Notes under the pieces: generated by a model | Database searches by the model: none | The model's input: the letters and a program-made list of their open reading frames with translations, nothing else | Told to the model about the DNA's origin: nothing | Made by a program: the position numbers and the translations under genes | NCBI GenBank assembly: GCA_958448705.1 | Contig: CAUDEY010000004.1 | Coordinates: 62,001-126,000 of the forward strand | From: UMGS1322 sp900550765 | GTDB lineage: Bacteria > Bacillota > Clostridia > Christensenellales > QALW01 | Length of the DNA stretch: 64,000 nt | Direction: 5' to 3' | Part shown: positions 52,288 through 61,674 of the stretch, in pieces | Layout: the number at the start of each line of letters is the position of its first letter | Position numbering within the stretch: position 1 is the stretch's first letter

Positions 52288-52316
52288 TTTACTAATTTAG
52301 TGTGATGATGTATAAT
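52288..52316 (+). promoter_or_regulatory. Promoter of the histidine operon
   Basis: TTTACT (52288-52293), 17-bp spacer, TATAAT (52311-52316). The leader to the first start codon is too short for a T-box or attenuator peptide. Confidence 0.75.
52291..52301. promoter_or_regulatory. Operator-like palindrome over the his promoter
   Basis: ACTAA-T-TTAGT is a perfect palindrome overlapping the -35 box. It recalls CTAG-type TrpR operators, and the first gene of the operon encodes a TrpR-family protein. Confidence 0.55.
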
Positions 52317-52345
52317 AAAATCAACTTAAACATAAGGATGATGTT

Positions 52346-52642
52346 ATGGATAATCATACTTTAAATCAGCAACTCTATCAGGTGCTTGCTTCTTTACAAA
52401 GTGCTGAAGAAGCAGAGTTATTTCTGCAGGATTTATGTACGTTAAAAGAAATTGAATATATGGCGCAGCGAGTCGAATCCGCCAAACTTTTGATGGATAA
52501 CATGACCTATCAGGAGGTATTCAAACGTGTAAATATCTCCAGCGCTACGCTTTCGCGCGTAAGTAAGTGTGTCAAATACAATACCGGCTATACAAGCGTG
52601 CTTACACGTTTTTTCGGTAAGAAATCGGAGGAAAAAAATTGA
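52346..52642 (+). CDS. TrpR-superfamily regulator (YerC/YecD, HisR-like)
   Basis: The 98-aa helical protein matches the YerC/YecD branch of the TrpR superfamily; the HTH lies in about 50-78 (M-T-Y-Q-E-V-F-K-R-V-N-I-S-S-A-T-L-S-R-V). A TrpR-family repressor of histidine genes, HisR, has been proposed in Firmicutes from comparative genomics. Being the first gene of the his operon, with an operator-like palindrome on its promoter, it probably represses the operon when histidine is present. Its stop overlaps the hisZ start (TTGA). Confidence 0.88.
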   Translation: MDNHTLNQQLYQVLASLQSAEEAELFLQDLCTLKEIEYMAQRVESAKLLMDNMTYQEVFKRVNISSATLSRVSKCVKYNTGYTSVLTRFFGKKSEEKN

Positions 52643-53706
52643 ACGACATCAGCACTTTGACCCAAGACCTGAGCAGGCTCTATGAAAAGGCCGGCTACAA
52701 AAAATATAAAATGCGAAAATTCGAAGAGTATTCGCTTTACCTTGAAAACAAAAGCTTTTTAACCAGCGAATACGTAATCACCTTCAATGATCTTTCCGGC
52801 AGGCTGCTCGCTCTAAAGCCCGATGTTACTCTTTCCATTGTAAAAAATACCAATGCTACCCCCTCGGCAAGCGAAAAACTCTATTATACCGAAAGCGTTT
52901 ACCGGCTGGATGCGCGTTCGCATGAATATAAGGAAATCCATCAGATGGGCCTTGAGATGCTGGGCTGCATTGATGAAATCGCTACCTTAGAGGTTCTGCT
53001 GCTGGCACTTGCATCACTGGAAGCAACCGATATGGATTTTGCTTTGAATATTTCTCATATGGGCATTATCGATCCCCTGTTAGAAGATGCCGTAGGCGAA
53101 AATCTTTCTTTGAAAGAGCAACTGATTGGATGCATAAGATCAAAAAATCTGCATGATATGCGGCAAATCTGTACTCAGGCCGGAATTTCCGCAGAAAAAT
53201 CCGAACGTCTGTGTGCTGCGGCTTCCATCGGCGGCGATTTTGAATCCGGGCTTCAGCGCTTAAAAGAACTTGCCTGTCCGGGGATACAAAACGCCTTAGA
53301 CGAGCTGACTTCTATTTTTGAAGAGCTGAAAAGCTGTGGAAAGGCTAAAAATGTTCATCTTGACTTTTCCATTATCAATGATGTCAGCTATTATAACGGA
53401 ATTGTTTTTCAGGGATATCTTGCGGGCATACACCGCCATATCCTCTCCGGCGGCCGCTATGACCGTTTAGCCGGAAAATTCAAGGCCGGCATCGGCGCTA
53501 TGGGTTTTGCAGTCTATCTTTCGGACCTCACCTTATTTCATCCTCATCCGGAATATGACTGTGATATATTACTGCATTACAGTGATTCCGTTCCTGCAGC
53601 ACAGGTGCTGAAACAGGCAGAAGCACTGCGGAGCACAGGTAAAAATGTAAGAGTAGAGAGGCATATTCCCCCGGGATTGAAATACAAGGAATTAAAGGAG
53701 ATTTGA
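52639..53706 (+). CDS. hisZ: ATP phosphoribosyltransferase regulatory subunit
   Basis: HisZ is a histidyl-tRNA synthetase paralogue that lacks aminoacylation and pairs with short HisG. The 355-aa protein shows class II synthetase motifs 1 and 2 (FEEYSLYLENKSFLTSE; YTESVYRLDARSHEYKEIHQMGLEMLG) and FDxSxIND/GRYDRL-type C-terminal motifs (here LDFSIINDVSYYNGIVFQGY and GGRYDRLAGKF). The TTG start at 52639 follows GGAGG and overlaps the regulator's stop. Confidence 0.93.
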   Translation: MNDISTLTQDLSRLYEKAGYKKYKMRKFEEYSLYLENKSFLTSEYVITFNDLSGRLLALKPDVTLSIVKNTNATPSASEKLYYTESVYRLDARSHEYKEIHQMGLEMLGCIDEIATLEVLLLALASLEATDMDFALNISHMGIIDPLLEDAVGENLSLKEQLIGCIRSKNLHDMRQICTQAGISAEKSERLCAAASIGGDFESGLQRLKELACPGIQNALDELTSIFEELKSCGKAKNVHLDFSIINDVSYYNGIVFQGYLAGIHRHILSGGRYDRLAGKFKAGIGAMGFAVYLSDLTLFHPHPEYDCDILLHYSDSVPAAQVLKQAEALRSTGKNVRVERHIPPGLKYKELKEI

Positions 53707-53711
53707 AAATC

Positions 53712-54347
53712 ATGCTCAATGTTGCGCTTCCCAAGGGCAGACTGGGTGATAAAGTTTATCGGCTGTTAGAATCCATCGGCTATGAATGCCCTGAACTTTT
53801 AGAGGACAGCCGTAAGCTGATTTTCCTCAACGAAAACGCAGGGGTTAAGTACTTTTTAGTAAAGCCTTCGGATGTAGCCATCTATGTAGAATACGGCGCC
53901 GCCGATATCGGTGTTGTAGGCAAAGACGTGTTGGATGAAGGGGATTTTGATATCTATGAACTCCTAAATTTGAATTTAGGCATTTGTAAAATGGCCGTGG
54001 CGGCCAAGAATGATTTTCGCGAAGATCTTGACCGGCCGCTGCGGGTAGCAACAAAATATCCCCGTATTGCAAAAAATTTTTATGCTAAAAAAAATCGGGA
54101 GATTGAGATTATCAAGCTGAACGGCTCTATCGAGCTGGCGCCTGTGTTAGGCTTATCCGACGTAATCGTGGATATTGTAGAAACAGGAAAAACCTTAAAA
54201 GAAAACGGACTGCGCGTATATGAAGATATTTTGCCGATCAGCGCCCGACTCATCGCCAATAAGTCCGCCTTTAATTTTAAAGGGAACGAAATTACAAAAA
54301 TTACAAACGCAGTAGAAGGAATATTGAAAAATGATAAAAATATTTGA
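53712..54347 (+). CDS. hisG: ATP phosphoribosyltransferase, short form
   Basis: HisG joins ATP and PRPP to phosphoribosyl-ATP, the first step of histidine synthesis. The 211-aa length is the short form that requires HisZ. It opens M-L-N-V-A-L-P-K-G-R-L-G and carries GAADIGVVGKDVL and the PRPP site DVIVDIVETGKTL. I chose ATG 53712; a TTG at 53703 lies too close to the ribosome site. It overlaps hisD by 17 bases. Confidence 0.95.
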   Translation: MLNVALPKGRLGDKVYRLLESIGYECPELLEDSRKLIFLNENAGVKYFLVKPSDVAIYVEYGAADIGVVGKDVLDEGDFDIYELLNLNLGICKMAVAAKNDFREDLDRPLRVATKYPRIAKNFYAKKNREIEIIKLNGSIELAPVLGLSDVIVDIVETGKTLKENGLRVYEDILPISARLIANKSAFNFKGNEITKITNAVEGILKNDKNI

Positions 54348-55614
54348 AAACGAAATCGAACTTACAAGTATCCTGAATCGTGAAATACAAAGTTATACCG
54401 AATATGAAGCTACCGTGAAAGAAATTCTCGCCGCGGTTATGGAAGACGGTGACGAGGCCGTACTGAATTACAGCCGAAAATTTGACTGCGCCGCGCTGCA
54501 GTCCTTAGCTGTAACCGAGGCAGAGATTGCGCAGGCAGTAAAAAATATCGACGCTTCCTTTATGGAAATTTTACAGGAAGCCAAAGCGAATATCGAATTT
54601 TTCCATAAAAACCAACTGCGTTCTAACTTTGAGCTAAAGAAAGAGCAGGGCATCATTTTAGGACAAAAATTCACCCCCATCAAACGAGCGGGTATTTATG
54701 TTCCCGGGGGAACCGCCGCTTATCCCTCTACGGTGCTGATGAACGCGATTCCGGCAAAAATCGCCGGTGTTCAGGAACTTATTATGACTACTCCGGCCGA
54801 TAAAAACGGAAAAATCAAGGCGGAAATCCTTGCCGCTGCCCACCTTTGCGGGATAAATAAAATCTTTAAATGCGGCGGTGCGCAGGCGATTGCCGCCATG
54901 GCCTACGGTACCGAAACGATTCCTGCAGTAGATAAAATTGTAGGGCCGGGCAATATCTTTGTAGCGCTTGCTAAAAAACAGGTTTTTGGTAAGGTATCTA
55001 TCGACATGATCGCCGGTCCCAGTGAAATTCTTGTAATCGCCGATGAAACCGCAAATCCGGCCTTTGTCGCAGCGGATCTGCTCTCTCAGGCCGAGCATGA
55101 TAAACTTGCCGCCGCCGTACTTGTTACAAATAGCCTATGCCTTGCCCAGGAGGTAAGCCGGCAGATAGAGCTCCAGCTTCCCCTGCTGCCCCGCGCGGAT
55201 ATCGCCAGAGAATCCATCGACAAAGCGGGCAAAATCATTATAACAAAAAGTATTGAAAGAGCCATTCAAATCAGCAACGCGATTGCACCGGAGCATCTTG
55301 AGATATGTGTTGACGAGCCCTTTGCCCTTTTGGATAAAATAGAAAATGCAGGCTCCATTTTTCTGGGTAAAAACTCACCCGAGCCTTTGGGAGATTATTT
55401 TGCCGGACCGAATCACACCCTGCCTACCGGCGGAAGCGCTAAATTTTCCTCTCCCCTTTCGGTAGATGACTTTGTAAAAAAATCTTCCTACCTGTATTAC
55501 AGTAAAGAGGCGCTGAAAGCCGCTAAGGATAAAATCGCTGATTTTGCACATCGCGAAGGACTCGACGCTCATGCCAGAAGTGTTCTGATCCGCTTTGAGG
55601 ATGAAAACGTATGA
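54331..55614 (+). CDS. hisD: Histidinol dehydrogenase
   Basis: HisD oxidises L-histidinol to L-histidine in two NAD-dependent steps with zinc. The 427-aa protein has IAGPSE, DLLSQAEHD (Gln/His zinc ligands), ISNAIAPEHLEI and LPTGGSAKFSSPLSVDDF. Its start lies inside hisG and its stop overlaps the hisC start by 4 bases. Confidence 0.97.
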   Translation: MIKIFENEIELTSILNREIQSYTEYEATVKEILAAVMEDGDEAVLNYSRKFDCAALQSLAVTEAEIAQAVKNIDASFMEILQEAKANIEFFHKNQLRSNFELKKEQGIILGQKFTPIKRAGIYVPGGTAAYPSTVLMNAIPAKIAGVQELIMTTPADKNGKIKAEILAAAHLCGINKIFKCGGAQAIAAMAYGTETIPAVDKIVGPGNIFVALAKKQVFGKVSIDMIAGPSEILVIADETANPAFVAADLLSQAEHDKLAAAVLVTNSLCLAQEVSRQIELQLPLLPRADIARESIDKAGKIIITKSIERAIQISNAIAPEHLEICVDEPFALLDKIENAGSIFLGKNSPEPLGDYFAGPNHTLPTGGSAKFSSPLSVDDFVKKSSYLYYSKEALKAAKDKIADFAHREGLDAHARSVLIRFEDENV

Positions 55615-56669
55615 GCCGGTATTTTTCTTCGCTTCTTTCGAATATTGAACCCTATGTACCGGGCGAGCAGCCAAAGAATGCGCAATATATCAAATTAAAT
55701 ACCAACGAATCGCCGTTTCCTCCCGCACCGGAAGTCATTCGGATACTGGAAAATGGTCAGGCAGCCAAACTAAATTTATATTCTGATCCCACAGCTTCCG
55801 AACTGACAGAAGCTATCGCCAAATATTACGGCATAGCAAATGAAAATGTGTTTGTCGGCAACGGCAGCGATGAAGTTCTTGCTTTCGCGTTTTACGCCTA
55901 TGGTGAGCACGGCTTCGTCGGTCCCGAGCTTTCTTACGGCTTTTACCCCGTATTTGCACGTTTTTTTCAAATTCCTTACAAAACCATTGCTTTGAAAGAC
56001 GATTTAAGGATTGACTGCACAAAATTCTATGGCTTAAAAGAAAGCATTGTACTGGCTAATCCCAATGCACAGACGGGTTTGTATCTTCCACCGGAAGAAA
56101 TCAAGGCTTTGCTTGCACACAGCAACGCCCCGGTGATTTTAGACGAAGCTTATATTGATTTCGGCGGGGAAAGCGCCGTACCGCTGACTGCCCGCTTTCC
56201 GAATCTGCTGATAACGGGAACCTTTTCCAAATCCCGCAACTTAGCGGGCGCGCGCATTGGCTTTGCCATAGGAGATGCGGCGCTGATTGCAGATTTAAAC
56301 ACATTAAAGTTTTCCTTCAATCCTTATAACCTGAACCGTCTCTCCATTCTCGCAGGCAGAGAGGCCATCAAGGATGAGACCTATTTCAAAAAATGCACTG
56401 CGCAGATCATGCAGGCGCGGGAATTTACCAAGCAAGGTCTGCAGAAGCTTGGCTTTACCTGCACGGATTCCTTAGCGAACTTTGTTTTGGCCGCCTCGCC
56501 CAGAATCAGCGGAAAGCAGCTGTATCAAAGCCTGAAAGAACGCGGGATTCTGGTGCGCTATTTAGGAGATGCATGCATCCAAAACTATGTTCGTATTACA
56601 ATCGGTACCATGGAGCAAATGCAAATACTGCTGAACACTATAGAACAGATTTTACAGGAGGAGACATGA
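55611..56669 (+). CDS. hisC: Histidinol-phosphate aminotransferase
   Basis: HisC transfers an amino group from glutamate to imidazole-acetol phosphate. The 352-aa fold type I PLP enzyme shows TNESPFPP at the start, NPNAQTG, ILDEAYIDFGGES and the PLP lysine in TFSKSRNLAGARIG. The stop TGA overlaps the hisB start. Confidence 0.96.
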   Translation: MSRYFSSLLSNIEPYVPGEQPKNAQYIKLNTNESPFPPAPEVIRILENGQAAKLNLYSDPTASELTEAIAKYYGIANENVFVGNGSDEVLAFAFYAYGEHGFVGPELSYGFYPVFARFFQIPYKTIALKDDLRIDCTKFYGLKESIVLANPNAQTGLYLPPEEIKALLAHSNAPVILDEAYIDFGGESAVPLTARFPNLLITGTFSKSRNLAGARIGFAIGDAALIADLNTLKFSFNPYNLNRLSILAGREAIKDETYFKKCTAQIMQAREFTKQGLQKLGFTCTDSLANFVLAASPRISGKQLYQSLKERGILVRYLGDACIQNYVRITIGTMEQMQILLNTIEQILQEET

Positions 56670-57256
56670 TGAGAACAGCCGAAATCAAGCGCCGTACGGC
56701 GGAAACAGACATTTCCCTAAAGCTTGCAATCGACGGCAGCGGCCAATATAGCATTGATACCGGCGTAGGCTTTTTTAACCATATGCTCGAGCTCTTTGCC
56801 AAGCACGGGAATTTTGACCTTACCGTTATCTGCCGGGGTGACACTGATGTTGACGCTCACCACACTGTGGAGGACGTTGCACTGTGTTTAGGGCAAGCAT
56901 TCCGCACTGCCGCAGGCGAATGCCGCGGAATCTGCCGCTATGGCGATATTCTTTTGCCCATGGATGAGGCACTCCTGCTTTGCGCTGTCGATTTCGGCGG
57001 AAGAGCCTATTTAGGATATCAGGCAGATATCAAAGCCGGCCGCGTAGGCACCTTTGATACTGAGCTTTTAGAGGAATTCATGCAGGCTTTCGTCCGTTCG
57101 GCACAAATAAACCTGCACCTAAAAAAATTAGAAGGCAGAAACGCACATCACATCATCGAGGGCGCTTTCAAAGCACTGGCGCGTGCACTGCGTAAAGCAT
57201 TGACGCAGGATGAAGCAATCGGGAATGCTCTGCCCACCACAAAAGGAGTTTTTTAA
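56666..57256 (+). CDS. hisB: Imidazoleglycerol-phosphate dehydratase
   Basis: HisB (monofunctional form) dehydrates imidazole-glycerol phosphate. The 196-aa protein starts M-M-R-T-A-E-I-K-R-R-T and has GVGFFNHMLELFAKHG, the manganese motif DAHHTVEDVAL and a second EGRNAHHIIE. The start is fixed by GGAGGAG and the hisC stop. The open frame upstream lies inside hisC and is not used. Confidence 0.96.
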   Translation: MMRTAEIKRRTAETDISLKLAIDGSGQYSIDTGVGFFNHMLELFAKHGNFDLTVICRGDTDVDAHHTVEDVALCLGQAFRTAAGECRGICRYGDILLPMDEALLLCAVDFGGRAYLGYQADIKAGRVGTFDTELLEEFMQAFVRSAQINLHLKKLEGRNAHHIIEGAFKALARALRKALTQDEAIGNALPTTKGVF

Positions 57257-57862
57257 ATGACCGTTATTCTTGATTACGGCGTAGGGAACCTCTTTTCTCT
57301 TACAGGTTCGCTGAAAGCGCTGAATATTCCGGCAACCGTCTCAGCCGATCCCGATATCATTCGCCGCGCTGACAGGCTGATTCTTCCCGGTGTCGGTGCT
57401 TTCGGAGATGCTATTGATAAACTGTATCATACCGGCCTTGTTCCTTATATAATAGAATTTGCTGAAAAAAAGCCAATTTTAGGAATATGTCTTGGGATGC
57501 AGCTTTTGTTCGAAAAAAGCTATGAATACGGCGTCCATAAAGGACTGGGACTGATCAAAGGGAACGTATACCCCTTAGCAGAAGATATGAAACAGCCGTT
57601 TAAAATTCCGCACATGGGTTGGAATTCTCTAAAGCTTACAAAACCCTCGAAGCTTTTTAAATATACAAGAGACGGCGAATATGTCTATTATGTTCACTCC
57701 TATTACGCCAAGGACTGCGCAGCGAGTATTACAGCCGTTTCCGACTACGGTATTACCGTAACCGGCGCGGTAGAAAACGGCAATGTCTACGGCACACAGT
57801 TCCATCCTGAAAAAAGCGGGCAAACAGGCCTGAAAATATTACGTGCTTTTGCAGAATTGTGA
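57257..57862 (+). CDS. hisH: Imidazole glycerol phosphate synthase, glutaminase subunit
   Basis: HisH releases ammonia from glutamine for HisF. The 201-aa class I amidotransferase has the nucleophile Cys78 in GICLGMQLLFE and the His/Glu pair in QFHPEKSG. Its ATG directly follows the hisB stop. Confidence 0.96.
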   Translation: MTVILDYGVGNLFSLTGSLKALNIPATVSADPDIIRRADRLILPGVGAFGDAIDKLYHTGLVPYIIEFAEKKPILGICLGMQLLFEKSYEYGVHKGLGLIKGNVYPLAEDMKQPFKIPHMGWNSLKLTKPSKLFKYTRDGEYVYYVHSYYAKDCAASITAVSDYGITVTGAVENGNVYGTQFHPEKSGQTGLKILRAFAEL

Positions 57863-57871
57863 GGTATCCCC

Positions 57872-58609
57872 ATGCAGCTTTTTCCCGCAATTGATATCAA
57901 AGATCACAAGGTCGTGCGCCTTCTGCACGGCGACTATGAAAAAGTTACCGTTTACGAACAAACACCCCTTGAAGCCGCACAGACTTTTTTTCATGCAGGC
58001 GCCGGAAACCTGCATATTGTAGATTTGGACGGTGCAAAAGACGGCAGCCTTGCAAACTTTCAAGCCATAAAGTCTGTACTGGAGCAAACGAATATGTTTG
58101 TTGAGGTCGGCGGCGGAATTCGTACCCTGGAGAGAATAAAAAAGTATTTGGATATTGGTGTTTCACGCGTCATTTTAGGTACCGCTGCCTTGGAGAATCC
58201 CCCATTTTTAAAAGAAGCGCTGCGAACCTACGGCACTCATGTGGCGGTAGGCGTTGATGCCGCAGACGGTCGGGTAGCAACGCACGGCTGGCTGAATGTA
58301 AGTGATATTGACAGCTTTGACTTCTGCATCCAGATGCGTGATTTAAGCGTAAAAAATATCATCTATACCGACATTGCCAAGGACGGTGCACTGTCAGGTA
58401 CCAACATGAAGATCTATCGGCAACTGCGCACAATAGACGACCTTGATATTACAGCGTCAGGCGGCATTACCTATTACGAGGAGCTCGAGGAGCTCAGCCG
58501 TATGGGAATCTACGGTGCCATTTTAGGCAAAGCGCTCTACAGCGGTACGCTCGACTTAAAAGAAGCACTCAGAAGAACAGGAGGAACACAATGCTTGCAA
58601 AACGAATAA
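57872..58609 (+). CDS. hisA: Phosphoribosylformimino-AICAR ribotide isomerase
   Basis: HisA opens the ribose ring of ProFAR to PRFAR. The 245-aa TIM barrel shows the first-strand AIDIKDHKVVRLLHG, VEVGGGIRTLERI and TDIAKDGALSGTNM. It overlaps hisF by 19 bases; both are half-barrel-duplicated relatives. Confidence 0.96.
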   Translation: MQLFPAIDIKDHKVVRLLHGDYEKVTVYEQTPLEAAQTFFHAGAGNLHIVDLDGAKDGSLANFQAIKSVLEQTNMFVEVGGGIRTLERIKKYLDIGVSRVILGTAALENPPFLKEALRTYGTHVAVGVDAADGRVATHGWLNVSDIDSFDFCIQMRDLSVKNIIYTDIAKDGALSGTNMKIYRQLRTIDDLDITASGGITYYEELEELSRMGIYGAILGKALYSGTLDLKEALRRTGGTQCLQNE

Positions 58610-59349
58610 TTCCCTGCCTGGATGTGCGTAACAGCAAGGTGGTAAAGGGCGTGAACTTTGAGGGAGTGCGGGATGTAGAGGATCCCGTAGCCTTGGCCCG
58701 ATTCTATAATGAAAGCGGCGCTGACGAACTTGTTTTTTACGATATCACCGCCACGTATGATAACCGTACCCTCTTTACCGATATTTTAAAAGAAGTAGCC
58801 AGCCAGATTTTTATTCCCCTAACCGTAGGCGGCGGTATCAATACCCTAAAGGATTTTGATCGCGTACTAAAAAGCGGAGCCGATAAAGTAAGCGTGAATT
58901 CAGGCGCTATCAAAAATCCCGCTCTCATCTCTGAAGCGGCCAAGCGCTATGGAGATCAGTGCGTTGTTCTTTCCATGGATGTAAAACGGGTAAACGGTGT
59001 CTTCCGGCTGTTCTCCCGCGGCGGACGTGATGATACCGGTATTGACGCCTTAGAATGGGCGCACATCGGCCAGGAAAACGGCGCCGGTGAAATCGTAGTC
59101 AACAGCATCGATACCGACGGCGTAAAGAACGGCTTTGATTTAGAGCTGCTGCAAGAAGTCGCAAAGCGCGTTTCCGTTCCTATCGTTGCCAGCGGGGGCG
59201 CCGGAAAGATTCAGGATTTTATCACACTGTTTGAAGCTGTGCCGGGTGTTGATGCAGGACTTGCCGCTTCCATTTTTCATTTTAAAGAAGTATCCATCTC
59301 TGCTTTAAAAGCAGAGCTTATAAAAAATAATATTTTAGTGAGGACTTGA
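58591..59349 (+). CDS. hisF: Imidazole glycerol phosphate synthase, cyclase subunit
   Basis: HisF uses ammonia from HisH to make imidazole-glycerol phosphate and AICAR. The 252-aa TIM barrel has RIIPCLDVRNSKVVKG with catalytic Asp11, VGGGI and NSIDTDGVKNGFDL with the second Asp. GGAGG precedes the ATG. Confidence 0.97.
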   Translation: MLAKRIIPCLDVRNSKVVKGVNFEGVRDVEDPVALARFYNESGADELVFYDITATYDNRTLFTDILKEVASQIFIPLTVGGGINTLKDFDRVLKSGADKVSVNSGAIKNPALISEAAKRYGDQCVVLSMDVKRVNGVFRLFSRGGRDDTGIDALEWAHIGQENGAGEIVVNSIDTDGVKNGFDLELLQEVAKRVSVPIVASGGAGKIQDFITLFEAVPGVDAGLAASIFHFKEVSISALKAELIKNNILVRT

Positions 59350-59352
59350 GTT

Positions 59353-59997
59353 ATGCTTGCTATTGACGAACTGAAATTTGATGAAAACGGTCTGATTCCG
59401 GCTATTGTAAAGGATTTTTATACCAAAAAGGTGCTTACGCTTGCCTACATGAACCGTGAGAGTTTGCGCATCAGCCTGGAGAAAAAGCTGACCTGCTTTT
59501 ATTCCCGTTCCCGGCAAAAGCTATGGCTCAAGGGCGAAACCTCGGGGAATTTCCAGCACATTCAGAGCATCACGGCGGACTGTGACGGCGACGCGCTGGT
59601 GATTGAGGTCATAAAGGACGGCCCCGCCTGCCATACCGGCAGCGACTCCTGCTTTACCGACGCGCTTTTCGGTACGGCGGAGAATGAGGATTTTTCGCTT
59701 GCCAATCTTTACGCACTGCTGCAAAGCCGCAAAGAGGAGATGCCTGAGGGCTCCTATACCACTTACCTGTTTGAAAAAGGGTTGGATAAAATTTTAAAGA
59801 AAATCGGAGAAGAAACTACCGAAGTCATCATCGGGGCAAAAAATGATAAAGCCGAAACAATTTACGAAATTGCCGATCTTACCTATCATGTTATGGTACT
59901 CATGGTAGAAATGGGGATTTCTATTGAGGATATCCGCAAAGAATTGGCTTCCCGCCACGTAATTGACCACAAAGTAAAACAGGAAAAAATGCAATGA
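59353..59997 (+). CDS. hisI: Phosphoribosyl-AMP cyclohydrolase / phosphoribosyl-ATP pyrophosphatase
   Basis: This 214-aa bifunctional HisI-HisE protein carries out steps 2 and 3 of the pathway. The HisI part (about 1-105) has TCFYSRSRQKLWLKGE, DCDGDALV and CHTGSDSCF zinc-site cysteines. The HisE part (about 115-214) has LDKILKKIGEETTEVIIGAKN. Fusion of the two is common in Firmicutes. The stop overlaps the next start by 4 bases. Confidence 0.96.
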   Translation: MLAIDELKFDENGLIPAIVKDFYTKKVLTLAYMNRESLRISLEKKLTCFYSRSRQKLWLKGETSGNFQHIQSITADCDGDALVIEVIKDGPACHTGSDSCFTDALFGTAENEDFSLANLYALLQSRKEEMPEGSYTTYLFEKGLDKILKKIGEETTEVIIGAKNDKAETIYEIADLTYHVMVLMVEMGISIEDIRKELASRHVIDHKVKQEKMQ

Positions 59998-60803
59998 TTC
60001 GGGCAAATTTTCATACGCATACTACTTTTGCCGACGGTCTTTCCTCCGCCGAGGATACAGTACGCGCCGCAATCAGCAAAGGCTTTTGCCGGCTTGGCTT
60101 TACGGAACATTCCTATTCCCCGATGCAAACAGTCTTTGGCATAAAAAAAGATGCAGCAGTTCAATATGAACAAGAGATTCTACGGCTAAAAGAGCAATAC
60201 CGCGATAAAATTCAGCTGTTTCTTGGCTTAGAACTGGATTCTTATGGACAAAAACTAATCGAGCCGGAATACATCATCGGTTCAGTACATTATGTAAAAA
60301 AGGACGGCGTTTTTTATTCTATTGATCATACTGCCGAAAGCTTTGCGCAGATGCTGGCCGCCTTTGGCTCTATTGATACGCTGGCGCATACCTATTACAG
60401 CGATATCGTACAGATGGCAAAAACTATGCGGCCCGATATCATCGGACATATAGACCTTATCACCAAATTCAACGAGGGATCCGTCTTCTTTGACGAAACC
60501 GCCCCCGCCTATGCCGCCTGCGCAAGGGACGCCATTTTAAAAATCAAGCCCTACTGCAGCCTTTTTGAACTAAACACCGGCGCAATCGCCCGGGGCTGCC
60601 GCACTGCCCCGTATCCCGCAAAGTCCCTGCTGCAGTTTTTATGCGAAAACGGGCTGGATATTATCGTAAATTCCGACGCCCACGCCGCCCAAACAGTTGA
60701 CTGCTGGTTCAGAGAGGCCGAAGAACTGTTAAAGACTTGCGGCTTCCGCTACCGCTGCGAATTTAACGGGCACGGTTTTGAGCATATAAAATTATACGAA
60801 TAA
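59994..60803 (+). CDS. hisJ: Histidinol-phosphatase, PHP family
   Basis: The 269-aa protein is a PHP-type metal phosphatase with the first motif F-H-T-H-T (His7, His9), a LGLELDSYG segment, SVHYV and a late NSDAHAAQTV. It supplies the histinol-phosphate phosphatase step missing from monofunctional HisB and so completes the pathway. hisK is an alternative name. Confidence 0.93.
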   Translation: MIRANFHTHTTFADGLSSAEDTVRAAISKGFCRLGFTEHSYSPMQTVFGIKKDAAVQYEQEILRLKEQYRDKIQLFLGLELDSYGQKLIEPEYIIGSVHYVKKDGVFYSIDHTAESFAQMLAAFGSIDTLAHTYYSDIVQMAKTMRPDIIGHIDLITKFNEGSVFFDETAPAYAACARDAILKIKPYCSLFELNTGAIARGCRTAPYPAKSLLQFLCENGLDIIVNSDAHAAQTVDCWFREAEELLKTCGFRYRCEFNGHGFEHIKLYE

Positions 60804-60855
60804 AAAACGGTGTTCTTTGGGGCAAAGTTCCCCTCGGATGCACCGTTTTTATCTT
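60803..60855 (+). terminator. Terminator of the his operon
   Basis: A long stem with AAAAACGGTG / CACCGTTTTT outer arms and an inner GGGG/CCCC pairing follows the last his gene. Confidence 0.85.
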
Positions 60856-60903
60856 TTTATTAAAAAATCATAATTCTTGTCTAAGTTTTATCTATGCACT
60901 GTT

Positions 60904-61650
60904 TCAGCATTTACTCAAGCTGTTATCCGCTGCGTTCCATTTATAAACTTCCATTGTACTCTTTTGGATATAATACCACCCATACGTATAAGAAAATCCA
61001 TTCCCTTCTTCCATGAGCGGACTACAGGTGTACGCATGCATTCCATAATACTCCTCGCCGGAATACTGCTTTTCCCCGTCAAATTCACACAAAATACGCG
61101 TTTGTTCGTCTTTTGTCAGGATTCCTTTCATTTTATCCACACAGGCAGAAACCGTATTTTGAGAATAGAACTTCTCTCCTGCCCTTAAATAGATCTCTTC
61201 TGTCTCCATATCCACAAAATAATCCAAACTTTCCGTATTGACCGGATACTTCTCTTTTTGAACCATTACCTGATATGATACATACCAATGTTCGTCAACT
61301 ACGGCATCCCCCTGCTGCAGAATCGTAAAACGTTCTCCTTCAAAAATCATTTGCTTCATTTGCTGATCCAGCTTTTCAAGCATTTTCGTCCATTGCTCCG
61401 CCGTAAGGGACGGATGTTCCATAAAAGGCGTGGGTGAAACCGTAGGCAACGCCTCCGTCTCTGTTTCAGATGGTGGCGCAGGCGTTCCCGGCGCCGTCGG
61501 CGGGGGTGTCAACGGCATAGAGCCGGCCTCAATGCGCGCCAGCACCTCCGCGCTGTTATCCCTTCTTTCCTGCTGTCCGCCGCAGCCGGTAAGAAGCATC
61601 AGAACCAAGAAACCCGCAAACACATGGATACCAAAAGCCCGCATCTTCAT
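60904..61650 (-). CDS. Lipoprotein with Pro/Thr-rich spacer
   Basis: The 248-aa product has a lipobox L-L-T-G-C (Cys23), a long spacer rich in Pro, Thr and Glu (about 40-85) and a soluble domain (about 90-248) with paired aromatic motifs such as WYVSYQVMV and YTYGWYYIQKSTMEVYKW. No family is recognised. I chose ATG 61650 with GAGGAA 5 bases upstream. It is last of a run of four envelope proteins on this strand. Confidence 0.75.
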   Translation of the reverse strand: MKMRAFGIHVFAGFLVLMLLTGCGGQQERRDNSAEVLARIEAGSMPLTPPPTAPGTPAPPSETETEALPTVSPTPFMEHPSLTAEQWTKMLEKLDQQMKQMIFEGERFTILQQGDAVVDEHWYVSYQVMVQKEKYPVNTESLDYFVDMETEEIYLRAGEKFYSQNTVSACVDKMKGILTKDEQTRILCEFDGEKQYSGEEYYGMHAYTCSPLMEEGNGFSYTYGWYYIQKSTMEVYKWNAADNSLSKC

Positions 61651-61674
61651 AAAACTTCCTCTTTCCATCCTCTG

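Noticed and set aside
52317..52345. A T-box or leader-peptide attenuator for the his operon
   Set aside because: The leader is only about 30 bases long and has no His codon run or specifier hairpin.
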